Shown here: positions 1 through 8,485 of the stretch, piece by piece
How positions within the stretch are numbered: the first letter of the stretch is position 1
Layout: every line of letters starts with the position of its first letter
The notes under the pieces: generated by a model
Databases searched by the model: none
Seen by the model: the letters and a program-made list of their open reading frames with translations, nothing else
Told to the model about the DNA's origin: nothing
Translations under genes and position numbers: made by a program
Assembly (NCBI GenBank): GCA_945860295.1
Contig: CAMAQH010000008.1
Location: forward strand, 1 to 64,000
From: Prosthecobacter debontii
GTDB taxonomy: Bacteria > Verrucomicrobiota > Verrucomicrobiia > Verrucomicrobiales > Verrucomicrobiaceae
Length of the DNA stretch: 64,000 nucleotides
Direction: 5' to 3'

Positions 1-2
1 TG

Positions 3-179
3 GAGCCAGACCGCGCCCGCCAATACAAGGCACGCAGCAGCGCCGAGCGGGTGAACTCCAACCTCAAGGACAACCACGGCGGGCGCACGCTCAGAGTGAG
101 AGGAGCAAGCAAAGTGATGACGCATCTCATGTTTGGTGTCGTGGTGATGAGCGCCGAGGCGCTCATCCGCTTGCTGTGA
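3..179 (+). CDS. C-terminal end of a DDE transposase, cut by the window edge
   Basis: An open frame enters from the left edge and stops with TGA at 177-179, giving about 58 residues. The visible part contains an S-A-E-R-V-N-S-x-L-K-D stretch followed by a V-R-G-A-S-K-V-M-T-H-L-M-F-G segment. Established knowledge: this matches the last catalytic-Glu helix and C-terminus of DDE transposases of the IS4/IS5/IS1182-like group; the exact family cannot be fixed from this fragment. Whether the full gene is intact lies outside the window. A second, unrelated IS remnant begins 3 bases downstream, so this is a nested insertion site. Confidence 0.7.
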   Translation, partial: EPDRARQYKARSSAERVNSNLKDNHGGRTLRVRGASKVMTHLMFGVVVMSAEALIRLL

Positions 180-182
180 ACC

Positions 183-717
183 ATGCGAAGTAGGTTCAAC
201 CTGTGCTCCATGCTATCGTACAACGATGGCTTTACCGACATGGAGGTCTTCGCGCAAACCCAAGTGCCCTGGTTGCGCACCTTTTTAAAGCGGCGCGAAT
301 ACCAAGCCACCGCCGATCTGGGCAAGTGGCCAAAAGCTGGAAGTGGAGCGCTTGCAAAGCGTCGTGCGCGTTTGCCGCTGGCGTCATCGCGGCGGACAAC
401 AGAGTGGCGAACTCGCCCTAGAGACACACTACTACCTCAGCAGCCTGCCGGCAGATGCCGCACGCCTCGCGCATATCATTCGCGGGCACTGGTCGGTGGA
501 GAACAGTTGCCATCATCTGCTCGACGTGACCTTCCAGGAGGACCACTGTTAGGTGCTTGATGCCAACGCCACGCAAAACCTGAGCATCCTGCGCGAGATG
601 GCGCTACGAGCCCTCAAGACGCATCCCTCCATAAGCTACAAGCGCGCCGCCCTCGATCCCATCTACCGCACCCAGTTCATCGCTAGTATGACACACTCTT
701 TGATTCGTATGCCATGA
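183..717 (+). pseudogene. ISAs1-family transposase remnant
   Basis: Pieces of one ISAs1-type transposase lie in two frames. An N-terminal piece (residues around F-T-D-M-E-V-F-A and W-L-R-T-F-L) is read from 183. A C-terminal piece follows in another frame from about 330, with Y-Y-L-S-S-L-P-A-D-A, the R-G-H-W-S-V-E-N motif and L-D-V-T-F-Q-E-D, typical of the ISAs1 C-terminus. Only about 45 codons separate the end pieces, so most of the DDE catalytic core has been deleted. The C-terminal frame has an in-frame TAG at 550-552 and then continues as recognisable ISAs1 sequence (N-L-S-I-L-R-E-M-A-L) to TGA at 715-717. Deletion, frameshift and nonsense codon make it non-functional. Confidence 0.85.
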
Positions 718-788
718 CGATGTTGAGTCATGGCTAACTCGAATGCAATGCCGCGCTAGTTTTATGCGTTTAGATTTTCCTTCCACCC

Positions 789-2492
789 ATGCGTCATATC
801 ATTGCCCTCCTGTTTCTATCCGCAGCACTCAGTGCTCATGCGGAACTCCGACTGCCTGCCATCATTGGCGATAACATGGTGCTTCAGCAAAAGCAGACCA
901 ACCCGATCTGGGGCTGGGACATGCCCGGCACAGAAGTCAAAGTCACGCTGGGCGGCCAAAGTAAGTCGGCCAAGGCAGATGACAAGGGTAAGTGGACGAT
1001 CAAACTCGATCCGCTGCCAGCCAGTGCGCAACCGGCGACGATGAAGATTCAGGGCACGACAGCTCGCGAACTGAAAAATATTCTTGTCGGTGAAGTATGG
1101 GTCTGCTCCGGCCAGTCAAACATGGGCTTTAATCTCGGTAGCGTCTGGGACTCCGATCTCGATATCGCCACGGCAAAGTATCCACAGATTCGCCTGATCT
1201 CGGTGCCAAACGTCGGCACGCAGGAGTTGCAGGATGATTTCAAGGGCCAGTGGGAAGAGTGCTCACCTGCGACGGCGGGTTCATTCTCCGCCGTCGGTTA
1301 TCATTATGGCCGAGTACTGCATGAGATGCTCGGCGTGCCGGTGGGCCTGATCGACAACGCATGGGGCGGCTCCGCCTGCGAGGCCTGGGTGCGCCGCGAT
1401 GTGTTGGAAAAGGACGCGCGGTTCAAAGCCATGATCGCGAAGTGGAAGCAGACCGAGGCGACCTACACAGATGCTATTTTTGAAAAGCAGATGGCTGAGC
1501 ACAAGGCCAAGGTGGATGCCTGGACGGCTGCACGAAAGGAAGCTGGCAAGCCTGTGCCGCCGCTCCCGCCACGTGCGCCACAAAACGTGCTGCGTGGTCA
1601 GGCGCGTCCTGGCAATCTCTATGCAGGCTGCCTGAATCCCATCATTGGTTATGGCATCAAAGGAGCCATCTGGTATCAGGGTGAGAGCAATGCCAGCCGT
1701 GCTTTTGAGTACAGCTACCTCTTCCCGCTCATGATCAGCCACTGGCGCACGGAGTGGAAGCAGGGTGACTTTCCTTTCTACTGGGTGCAGCTCGCTGATT
1801 TCAAACACGAGCTGCCAGAGCCTGGAGACAGTGAATGGGCCGAGTTGCGTGATAGCCAGACGAAGACCGTCGGCATGATCCCCAATGCCGGCCAGTGCGT
1901 AATCACCGATCTCGGCGAGGCCAACGACATCCATCCGAAGAACAAGCGCGACGTTGCCGAGCGACTGGCCCGCTGGGCATTGGTGAAGGACTACGGATTG
2001 AAGCTCCCCTGCCGCAGCCCCGAGTTCAAAGAGATCAAGATCACTGATGGCAAAGCCCTGCTCACCTTTGACCACGCCCCGAAAGGCCTGCGCACCGTCG
2101 ATGTGGATGAAGCGAAAGGTTTCGCCATCTGCGGTGCCGACAAGAAATGGGTGTGGGCCAAGGCCCGCATCATCGGCGGCTCAAAGCAGGGCACGAACCA
2201 GATCGAAGTCAGCAGCCCGCAGGTCGCGCAGCCCGTGGCCGTGCGCTATGCCTGGAGTGACAATCCCGTCTGCAATGTTTATTCCGTCGAAGGCCTGCCC
2301 ATGACCCCTTTTCGAACCGATGCCTTCCTCATGATCACGGACCCAGCGAACCCAAATGGAATCGAAGCTCAGGCAGCGAAGCTTCAAGCAGATCTCAAAG
2401 CCACTCAACAAAAGCGGGTCGAGGAATTCAAAAAAATCAAGAAGACAAAAGACAAAGCTGCTGCTACGAAAAAGGCCGACTTAAAAAAATAG
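789..2492 (+). CDS. Secreted sialate O-acetylesterase-like carbohydrate esterase
   Basis: A 567-residue protein with an N-terminal signal peptide (about residues 1-18, A-H-A before the mature part). It carries the SASA/sialate O-acetylesterase hallmarks: G-D-N-M-V-L-Q-Q near residue 28, the nucleophile motif G-Q-S-N-M near 107, W-Y-Q-G-E-S-N near 294, and a D-I-H-P motif near 379 that supplies the catalytic Asp/His region. Family knowledge: these enzymes remove O-acetyl groups from sialic acids or acetylated plant and mucin glycans, usually in the periplasm or outside the cell. The last about 25 residues are Lys-rich and not part of the fold. No Shine-Dalgarno is visible before the ATG. It stands alone between the IS remnants and the secretion operon. 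Confidence 0.9.
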   Translation: MRHIIALLFLSAALSAHAELRLPAIIGDNMVLQQKQTNPIWGWDMPGTEVKVTLGGQSKSAKADDKGKWTIKLDPLPASAQPATMKIQGTTARELKNILVGEVWVCSGQSNMGFNLGSVWDSDLDIATAKYPQIRLISVPNVGTQELQDDFKGQWEECSPATAGSFSAVGYHYGRVLHEMLGVPVGLIDNAWGGSACEAWVRRDVLEKDARFKAMIAKWKQTEATYTDAIFEKQMAEHKAKVDAWTAARKEAGKPVPPLPPRAPQNVLRGQARPGNLYAGCLNPIIGYGIKGAIWYQGESNASRAFEYSYLFPLMISHWRTEWKQGDFPFYWVQLADFKHELPEPGDSEWAELRDSQTKTVGMIPNAGQCVITDLGEANDIHPKNKRDVAERLARWALVKDYGLKLPCRSPEFKEIKITDGKALLTFDHAPKGLRTVDVDEAKGFAICGADKKWVWAKARIIGGSKQGTNQIEVSSPQVAQPVAVRYAWSDNPVCNVYSVEGLPMTPFRTDAFLMITDPANPNGIEAQAAKLQADLKATQQKRVEEFKKIKKTKDKAAATKKADLKK

Positions 2493-2564
2493 ATCGTCTT
2501 GTGAAAAGGACGTTTCAACGCGCCACTCGACAATGCGGTCTGTGTCGGCTACACCCCCCCCTGC

Positions 2565-3275
2565 ATGCTCCTGACCGCCCGATTTCACGCAATATTACTG
2601 ACCGCTCTGCTCTGGCTGGGAGCGCTTGGTTGCGCTCCGGCACAATGGCTCGTTTATGAATTGGTCTTCACGCCGGAAGAGGAGTCGGTGAACTTTAGCT
2701 GCTACAAGAGTGCCTATTTGATCGCCCCAGCTCAAGGTGGAAAGGCGACAATAGTCCTGACGACTGAAGATGGTGGCAATGTGTATGCCGTGGCGGACAG
2801 CAGCGCGAAGTTCTTTGTGGCAGCGAATGCGAGAAATCGCAAGGCGGTGTTTTCAGCGGCTGCCATCTCTGGCAATTCACAGGCGCTATACACAGCGGCA
2901 GGACCTTTGAATCGTTCACTGCTTCTCGACAGCCCTTCTGGCACACGCTCACTGCGCGTGGCTGAGTCTCTGGATGGCAGGCTGATGGCGGCTGATGATG
3001 AATCAGACAAGGGCCCGGCAGCAGATGGCTCGCTCGGCATGGTGGGCAGTGCCTTCATCACGGGTGCTCTGCGTGAGGACCTGACGGCTCAGGCCACGAA
3101 GCAATTCACGACTCTCAATGAAGCCACGAGCTACATCGTGGAGCTTCTAGAAAAGTATGGCTACGCGCCCGATGTCGGCTCAGTGCCAGTGCCGCCTGAA
3201 GCAACGGTGGAGGACACATCACTCATTGATGCCAGCCTTTTCCCACCGGTCACACTAGATGCAGCCAAAGACTGA
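2565..3275 (+). CDS. Unknown secreted protein heading the type II secretion operon
   Basis: A 236-residue protein with a hydrophobic signal peptide (about 1-27, ending C-A-P-A-Q); a Cys at position 23 could also be a weak lipobox. I do not recognise a family. The mature part is Ala/Ser/Thr-rich with predicted beta content, then an acidic, proline-rich C-terminus. Its stop overlaps the gspE start by one base (TGATG at 3273-3277), so the two are almost certainly co-transcribed and translationally coupled. Inference: an accessory periplasmic part or substrate of the secretion apparatus. A search against Verrucomicrobiota type II secretion loci would show whether it travels with gspE. Confidence 0.75.
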   Translation: MLLTARFHAILLTALLWLGALGCAPAQWLVYELVFTPEEESVNFSCYKSAYLIAPAQGGKATIVLTTEDGGNVYAVADSSAKFFVAANARNRKAVFSAAAISGNSQALYTAAGPLNRSLLLDSPSGTRSLRVAESLDGRLMAADDESDKGPAADGSLGMVGSAFITGALREDLTAQATKQFTTLNEATSYIVELLEKYGYAPDVGSVPVPPEATVEDTSLIDASLFPPVTLDAAKD

Positions 3276-4984
3276 TGAAAAACATCCGCCAAGCTCTCGT
3301 GCAATGTCTGGAGGCCTCGGGTGGCACGGGCATTCCCCTGCCCGTCTCGACACCGAGTTCCTCGGTGATCAATCAACTGCTCGATCTCGGCTCTTTAGAT
3401 GAAGAGGCTTTCCTCTCCCATCTCGCCGTGCATGTCGGTCTCGGCTATGTGTCCATGCCGTTGCCCGACTCGGCAGATGCGGCTGAGATGAAGCGCCTGC
3501 TGCCGCCGCGTGTGGCGCTGAAACATCGTTTGTTGCCTTTGAAGATCGAAGAGCAGGAAGGCGGAACCAAGAAACTCATCGTCGCCGGCTACGACCCATT
3601 TGATTTGATCGGTCGCCAAGCCGTAGCGCGTGAGGTGGATGTGGCGGTCCGCTGGGAAATCGCTCCGCGTAAACGCATGCTCAATGCCATGCGCGACTTC
3701 TACGGCGTGGGTGCGGACACGTTTGAAGAGATCCTCAAGGGCCGCGATGTGGACGGCGCCGATCTCGAACAGCGCGATGAAGCGAACATCATCGACGCCG
3801 ATGATGACGAAGAAGCCTCCGTGGTGAAGTTTGTGAACACGGTTATCCGCGAAGCCTTGGAGCAGCATGCGACGGACATCCACGTAGAGCCGATGGAAGA
3901 CAAGCTGCGCATGAGATACCGTATCGACGGTCGTCTGCGCGAGGTGCCCGTGCCGGAGAACATCAAGGCGCTGCAACAGTCCGTGATCGCGCGTCTGAAA
4001 GTGATGGCCAAGCTCGACATCGCCGAGCGCCGACTGCCGCAAGATGGACGTATCAGCCTGCAAATCGCCGGTCAGTTCATCGACGTGCGTGTCGCGACTA
4101 TTCCCTCTGTGGAAGGTGAAAGCGTCAGCCTCCGATTGCTCGGTCAAGAGAAGTTCAATCTGGACCTCCTGCGCATTGAGCCGGATCTGCGCGCTGAGAT
4201 CGAAGTGCTACTCAAGAAGCCCAACGGCATCATCCTGGTCACGGGCCCAACGGGTTCCGGTAAATCAACGACACTTTACACTTTCCTGAGCCAGCTTAAT
4301 GTGGAGCATCGCCGCATCGTCACCATTGAAGATCCAGTGGAAAACAAACTTCCAGGCGTGGTGCAGATCGCCGTGCGGCCTGAGATTCAACTCACCTTTG
4401 CTACGGGACTGCGCAGCATTCTGCGTGGTGATCCGAACGTGGTTATGGTCGGAGAAATGCGCGATCTTGAAACTGCTGAGATCGCCATCCGTGCTGCTTT
4501 GACAGGTCACTTGGTGCTGAGCACGCTGCACACGAACGATGCCATCGGCGGCATCATGCGTCTGGTGGACATGGGCGTGGAGCCCTTTCTAGTCGCCAGT
4601 TCTGTTCGCGCCTTCATCGCTCAACGGCTGGTGCGCTTGCTGTGCAATGCCTGCAAGCAGATCGAGCCTGAGGCAGAGATGAAACTGCGAGAACTCAAGT
4701 ATGAAGGCCCGATCAACACACCTGTGTATCGCGCCAAAGAAGGCGGCTGCGAGGCCTGCCGGCTCACCGGTTATAAAGGCCGTATGTCCATCTACGAACT
4801 CGTTCGGCTCACGCCGGCGATGGGTGAACTCGTCACGCATAAGGCCAGTTCTGGAGACCTCATGAAGCAGGCTTACCGAGACGGCTACCGCCCCATGCGC
4901 GAGTATGGAGTGCGCAAGGTACTCGCTGGACACACGACGATTGAAGAGGTGATCAGCGTCACCATCGCTGAGTCGGAGCAATAG
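3275..4984 (+). CDS. gspE: Type II secretion / type IV pilus assembly ATPase GspE
   Basis: A 569-residue cytoplasmic ATPase that powers pseudopilus assembly. An N-terminal MshEN/GspE-N-like domain covers roughly residues 15-140. The Walker A motif G-P-T-G-S-G-K-S-T lies near residue 324, the Walker B-type G-E-M-R-D-L-E-T-A near 389, and a His box (L-S-T-L-H-T-N-D-A) follows. Two C-x2-C pairs near residues 457 and 492 form the zinc-binding element typical of GspE/PilB. Length is normal for the family. It ends in TAG, 11 bases before gspF. GspE and PilB are hard to separate by sequence; the following pseudopilin set gspG-H-I-J-K favours type II secretion. Confidence 0.95.
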   Translation: MKNIRQALVQCLEASGGTGIPLPVSTPSSSVINQLLDLGSLDEEAFLSHLAVHVGLGYVSMPLPDSADAAEMKRLLPPRVALKHRLLPLKIEEQEGGTKKLIVAGYDPFDLIGRQAVAREVDVAVRWEIAPRKRMLNAMRDFYGVGADTFEEILKGRDVDGADLEQRDEANIIDADDDEEASVVKFVNTVIREALEQHATDIHVEPMEDKLRMRYRIDGRLREVPVPENIKALQQSVIARLKVMAKLDIAERRLPQDGRISLQIAGQFIDVRVATIPSVEGESVSLRLLGQEKFNLDLLRIEPDLRAEIEVLLKKPNGIILVTGPTGSGKSTTLYTFLSQLNVEHRRIVTIEDPVENKLPGVVQIAVRPEIQLTFATGLRSILRGDPNVVMVGEMRDLETAEIAIRAALTGHLVLSTLHTNDAIGGIMRLVDMGVEPFLVASSVRAFIAQRLVRLLCNACKQIEPEAEMKLRELKYEGPINTPVYRAKEGGCEACRLTGYKGRMSIYELVRLTPAMGELVTHKASSGDLMKQAYRDGYRPMREYGVRKVLAGHTTIEEVISVTIAESEQ

Positions 4985-4995
4985 ACTTTGAAGCC

Positions 4996-6270
4996 ATGCC
5001 CACCTTTGCCTATCAAGCCACAGATGCCACCGGGCGCGATGTATCTGGAACCGTCGATGCGGCGGATCGCGCCTCAGCCGTGAGGCAGTTGGGCGGGCGC
5101 GGACTTCAGCCTTTCAAAGTACAAGAAGGCGCAGGCAAGGCAGCAGCTAAGCCTGGAGCTAAAGTAGCGGTATCGACCAAAGGTAAGTCAGCCGCACAAA
5201 TCGAAAATGCCAGCGGCCCCATCAAGATCAGCGGCTCGCAGCTTCAACTATTTACTGAAGAACTCGCCGAGCTACTCGAAGCGGGCATGAGGCTAGAGCA
5301 GGCGCTCAAACTCATGGAGGGCAAAGGCACAGGTGGCTCGCACAGCCGTATCGCTGCGCGTCTTGGAAATTTAATTCGTGAAGGTCACCCCTTCAGCAGC
5401 GCGCTGCGTCAGGCATCACCAGCGTTCGGTGAATTGTTTTGCGCGGTGGCCGCAGCAGGTGAAGCGGGTGGTTCATTGTCTGAGTCGATGAAGCGCCAAT
5501 CGCAGTATCTCGGCAAGGTGCGTGAGATGAAAAGCCAGGTGGCGGTGGCACTGATCTATCCCGGTTTCCTCGCCGTCTCAGCAGTGGGTGTGACGATCCT
5601 CTTCACCACCTTCCTCATCCCGAGACTCAGCGTGATGATGTCACGCATGAAGGGCGGCGTGCCCAAAGGCATCCAGATCGTCATGGCCTTCTCTGACTTC
5701 CTGAGAAACTACTGGTGGCTCGTACTCGCAGGCATGGGGTTGGCAGGACTCGGGTTCTGGATTTGGAGTCAATCGAAGACAGGACGGCCGCTGTGGGATC
5801 GCTCGAAACTACGGATGCCGTTTGTCGGCAGTGTTTTGATGGCAAACTTTCACACACAGTTCCTCGAAACCCTAGCCTCTCTCACGAGTGGCGGCTTGCC
5901 ATTATTAAAAGGTCTGGAACTAGCTTCACGCATCTCATCGAACCAGTATGTCCAGAAGCAGCTCGAATACGTCATTGCCAGCGTGCGTGATGGGGCATCC
6001 CTTTCGCGTGGCTTGGAGAAGACGGCGCTGTTTCCGCTGAGACTGCTGGAGATGGTCCGCATTGGTGAGCACACAGGTGATCTCAGCGGCACACTGCGCC
6101 GCACGGCGGACCGCTGCGGACGAGATCTGGGCAAGAGCCTGGAAAAGGTCATGGCACTGCTTCAGCCAGTGATCATTCTGGTCATGGCTTCCCTCGTCGG
6201 CGTCATGGCTTACATGATGATTTCCGTCATCTTCCAGACGGTCTCCGCGCTGAAAACGCGAGGCCACTGA
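4996..6270 (+). CDS. gspF: Type II secretion inner-membrane platform protein GspF
   Basis: A 424-residue polytopic protein with the N-terminal P-T-F-A-Y-Q-A-T-D signature of GspF/PilC, two repeated T2SSF cytoplasmic domains (about residues 85-210 and 290-410) and membrane segments near 185-212, 238-255 and 390-418. It forms the inner-membrane platform that couples the GspE ATPase to pseudopilin extrusion. A low-complexity Ala/Lys/Gly linker at about residues 45-75 separates the N-terminal segment from the first domain. It sits directly after gspE in the same operon. Confidence 0.95.
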   Translation: MPTFAYQATDATGRDVSGTVDAADRASAVRQLGGRGLQPFKVQEGAGKAAAKPGAKVAVSTKGKSAAQIENASGPIKISGSQLQLFTEELAELLEAGMRLEQALKLMEGKGTGGSHSRIAARLGNLIREGHPFSSALRQASPAFGELFCAVAAAGEAGGSLSESMKRQSQYLGKVREMKSQVAVALIYPGFLAVSAVGVTILFTTFLIPRLSVMMSRMKGGVPKGIQIVMAFSDFLRNYWWLVLAGMGLAGLGFWIWSQSKTGRPLWDRSKLRMPFVGSVLMANFHTQFLETLASLTSGGLPLLKGLELASRISSNQYVQKQLEYVIASVRDGASLSRGLEKTALFPLRLLEMVRIGEHTGDLSGTLRRTADRCGRDLGKSLEKVMALLQPVIILVMASLVGVMAYMMISVIFQTVSALKTRGH

Positions 6271-6355
6271 GGAAATCTTGCTTCCATGCCGACGAATGCC
6301 GAACACATTACATATCTCGTCTTTCCAGCCACGCCACTGACCCAACGAACCAACT

Positions 6356-6769
6356 ATGAAAGCCAATCTTCCCATTATCCGCCAAGTCCAAGCTGCCTTC
6401 ACCCTGATGGAGATGATGCTCGTGCTCGCCATCATCGCCCTGCTCATCGCCATCGGTGCAGTCACGCTCGGCGAGGTGGATGAGAACGCCAAATACACTG
6501 CGGCAGAAGCTCAGATGAGCACGTTAAGGGCTGCCATCAGTCAGTACAAAACACTCAATCGCACACTACCTGGCAACCTTGATGCTCTGGTCACTCCTCC
6601 TGGCAATGCTCGCGTCAAGAGAAAGCTGGTGAAGGAAGAAGCCATCATGGACCCCTGGAACAACAAGTATGTGCTTCGTAGTCCCGGTAAAAATGGTGAT
6701 TCCTATGACATCTATTCCATCGGTCCAGATAAGAAAGATGGCTCTGAAGATGATGTCGTCAGTCGCTGA
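6356..6769 (+). CDS. gspG: Major pseudopilin GspG
   Basis: A 137-residue prepilin. The class III signal is Q-A-A|F-T-L-M-E with Glu at +5 and Ala rather than Gly at -1, followed by a long hydrophobic helix. The C-terminal half has the GspG pattern: D-P-W-N-N-K-Y, then S-I-G-P-D, then an acidic D-G-S-E-D-D loop that binds calcium in characterised homologues. It polymerises into the pseudopilus. An 85-base gap separates it from gspF and no Shine-Dalgarno precedes the ATG. Confidence 0.95.
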   Translation: MKANLPIIRQVQAAFTLMEMMLVLAIIALLIAIGAVTLGEVDENAKYTAAEAQMSTLRAAISQYKTLNRTLPGNLDALVTPPGNARVKRKLVKEEAIMDPWNNKYVLRSPGKNGDSYDIYSIGPDKKDGSEDDVVSR

Positions 6770-6798
6770 AGCTTACAGCCTGGTGGCGTGATCCTGTC

Positions 6799-7263
6799 AT
6801 GAAACGGTTATCACCCTGCCGCCGCACTTCAGCCTTCACGCTGTTTGAGATCATCATCGTGATGTCGATCATGATGCTGATCGTTGGTATTGGGTATGCG
6901 AGCTTCAGCTTCTTTGAAGATGAGGACCCCTTTGAGAAGCCCGTGCAGCAGCTCTCGCAAATGTCCAAGTTTTCCCTGAACACAGCGGTGATTCAGCATC
7001 GTGGGATGTTGATCGCTTTCAGTGAAGAGGGCTTTGGCGTGGTCGGCTCCACAGCCACAGGTATGGGCAGCTTTACCGTGCCAAAGAACGTCCAAATCAT
7101 GATCAAACGCTGGCAGGGCAAAGGCTGGGAGAAGGCTGAAGGCCAGGTCTGGCGCTTCGGTGAGCAGGGCATCTGCGAACCCCTAAAAGTCCGTTTTGAA
7201 ATCAAGAATGGCGGCACTCGAGAAGTCACCTACAACGCACTCACGGGAGGGACGATGGATTGA
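6799..7263 (+). CDS. gspH: Minor pseudopilin, GspH-like
   Basis: A 154-residue prepilin-like protein with the leader T-S-A|F-T-L-F-E (Glu at +5, Ala at -1) and one hydrophobic helix of about 20 residues. The rest is a beta-rich globular part without strong signature. Its position second after gspG and its length fit GspH; assignment rests on synteny more than on motif. Its stop overlaps the TTG start of the next gene. Confidence 0.8.
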   Translation: MKRLSPCRRTSAFTLFEIIIVMSIMMLIVGIGYASFSFFEDEDPFEKPVQQLSQMSKFSLNTAVIQHRGMLIAFSEEGFGVVGSTATGMGSFTVPKNVQIMIKRWQGKGWEKAEGQVWRFGEQGICEPLKVRFEIKNGGTREVTYNALTGGTMD

Positions 7264-7691
7264 AAATCCCAATCTCCAGATCACAAATTTCAAAGGTAAC
7301 TCGTCATGGCATGACGCTGCTTGAGGTCGTGCTCGCCCTGGCCGTTTTCAGCATCGCCGCACTCGCACTCGTCGGGACGCTGAATCAAATTTCCGAAGCC
7401 GCCGTCGAGTCACAGACTCTGCTCGAAGTGGAGCAATCCCTAGAGTCCCTGATCGACGAATATGGCAAGATGCCGCAGATGAAAAATTTGGAGGAAAACA
7501 TCAAGGCCAGAGCCGACGGCGTGGCCTACCATGTGAAGGTGGAACAAGTGAAGGATCTCAAGAATAAGGAGGGCCTCTTCTTGCAGAACATGTTCAGAAT
7601 TGAGGCCACCGCGCGATGGAACGACGGCAGTGGCGTCATCGAGCTAAAGGCGGACTCGCTACGATATGCCGGAGCATTTTTACCTCTATGA
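7260..7691 (+). CDS. gspI: Minor pseudopilin, GspI-like
   Basis: A 143-residue prepilin with leader R-H-G|M-T-L-L-E and a hydrophobic helix (V-V-L-A-L-A-V-F). The open frame begins with a TTG at 7260 that overlaps the previous stop (7261-7263), which gives a sensible 17-residue basic leader; an internal ATG at the cleavage site would remove the leader, so TTG is preferred. Family role: minor pseudopilin of the GspI-J-K tip complex. Confidence 0.8.
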   Translation: MKIPISRSQISKVTRHGMTLLEVVLALAVFSIAALALVGTLNQISEAAVESQTLLEVEQSLESLIDEYGKMPQMKNLEENIKARADGVAYHVKVEQVKDLKNKEGLFLQNMFRIEATARWNDGSGVIELKADSLRYAGAFLPL

Positions 7692-7711
7692 TGCAGGCGA
7701 AAGGCTGAAGG

Positions 7712-8464
7712 ATGAAGAATTTAAACCCCATGACACACAAAGCGTTTCTGCACCCTCGTGCAGAATGGGGCATTCCATCCTTCGCTTTCACTCTGCTTGA
7801 GATGCTGGTTTCACTGTCTGCTTTTGTGATGCTCATGGGTGGTATTTTTGCCATCGCCCAGGGCACAATGGAGCTGGGGAATGACGTGGTGGCATCTCAG
7901 GAGAGATCGCAGATCCGGCTGAATTTCATCGAATTTCTGCGCCGCTCTTTCCGCAGTCTGCCGGGGGAGGCTGAAGTGCGGCTGAGTGTGAAACAGAGCG
8001 GCGGCACTTATGTGCCAACGATGAACTTCGTGAATGGCGGTAGTTCCTTCACACCCGGCCTTTCCCTGGCACCTGATACCAGTATGGATGTCTATGCTGA
8101 AGAGCGGCCCGGCGGCTATCTCCGCGTCATGCTGCGCGTGCTGGATCAAAAACAAACTCAGGCTCTACGCTCAAACCAAACGGTGCGCTACAGTCGTGAT
8201 CAGATCACGCTGCCACTGCTGGACAACGTGAGCCGCTTTGAATGGAAGTTCTACGATCCCACCACGAATCGCTGGGAGAATAACTGGAAGCAGGGTCGCC
8301 GACCACTCATGGCTGAAATGAATCTGCGCCTGGACGACGGCTTTGAAACCCGCGCCGTCTTCTGGATTCCTCCTATCATGCCAAACCCGAATGGTGTTGG
8401 TGGTGGTGGTGTTGGTGGCGGTGGTGGTGTCATTGACACGCCAAAGACAGAGAACCCGAACTGA
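7712..8464 (+). CDS. gspJ: Minor pseudopilin, GspJ-like, with glycine-rich tail
   Basis: A 250-residue prepilin with a long leader (about 25 residues), cleavage motif S-F-A|F-T-L-L-E and a hydrophobic helix. Length and position fit GspJ of the pseudopilus tip. The C-terminus carries a Gly/Val tract (about residues 230-241) encoded by a GGT/GGC repeat at about 8395-8430, then P-K-T-E-N-P-N. Such a tail is not usual in GspJ, and the repeat could vary in length between strains. The leader is longer than typical and a downstream ATG (7730) could be used instead. Confidence 0.8.
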   Translation: MKNLNPMTHKAFLHPRAEWGIPSFAFTLLEMLVSLSAFVMLMGGIFAIAQGTMELGNDVVASQERSQIRLNFIEFLRRSFRSLPGEAEVRLSVKQSGGTYVPTMNFVNGGSSFTPGLSLAPDTSMDVYAEERPGGYLRVMLRVLDQKQTQALRSNQTVRYSRDQITLPLLDNVSRFEWKFYDPTTNRWENNWKQGRRPLMAEMNLRLDDGFETRAVFWIPPIMPNPNGVGGGGVGGGGGVIDTPKTENPN

Positions 8465-8485
8465 AATCTTGATTTCGCATCCCAA

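Noticed and set aside
1281-2075. Long open frame antisense to the sialate esterase gene (264 codons)
   Set aside because: Shadow of a GC-rich coding gene; no protein pattern and the sense gene is clearly real.
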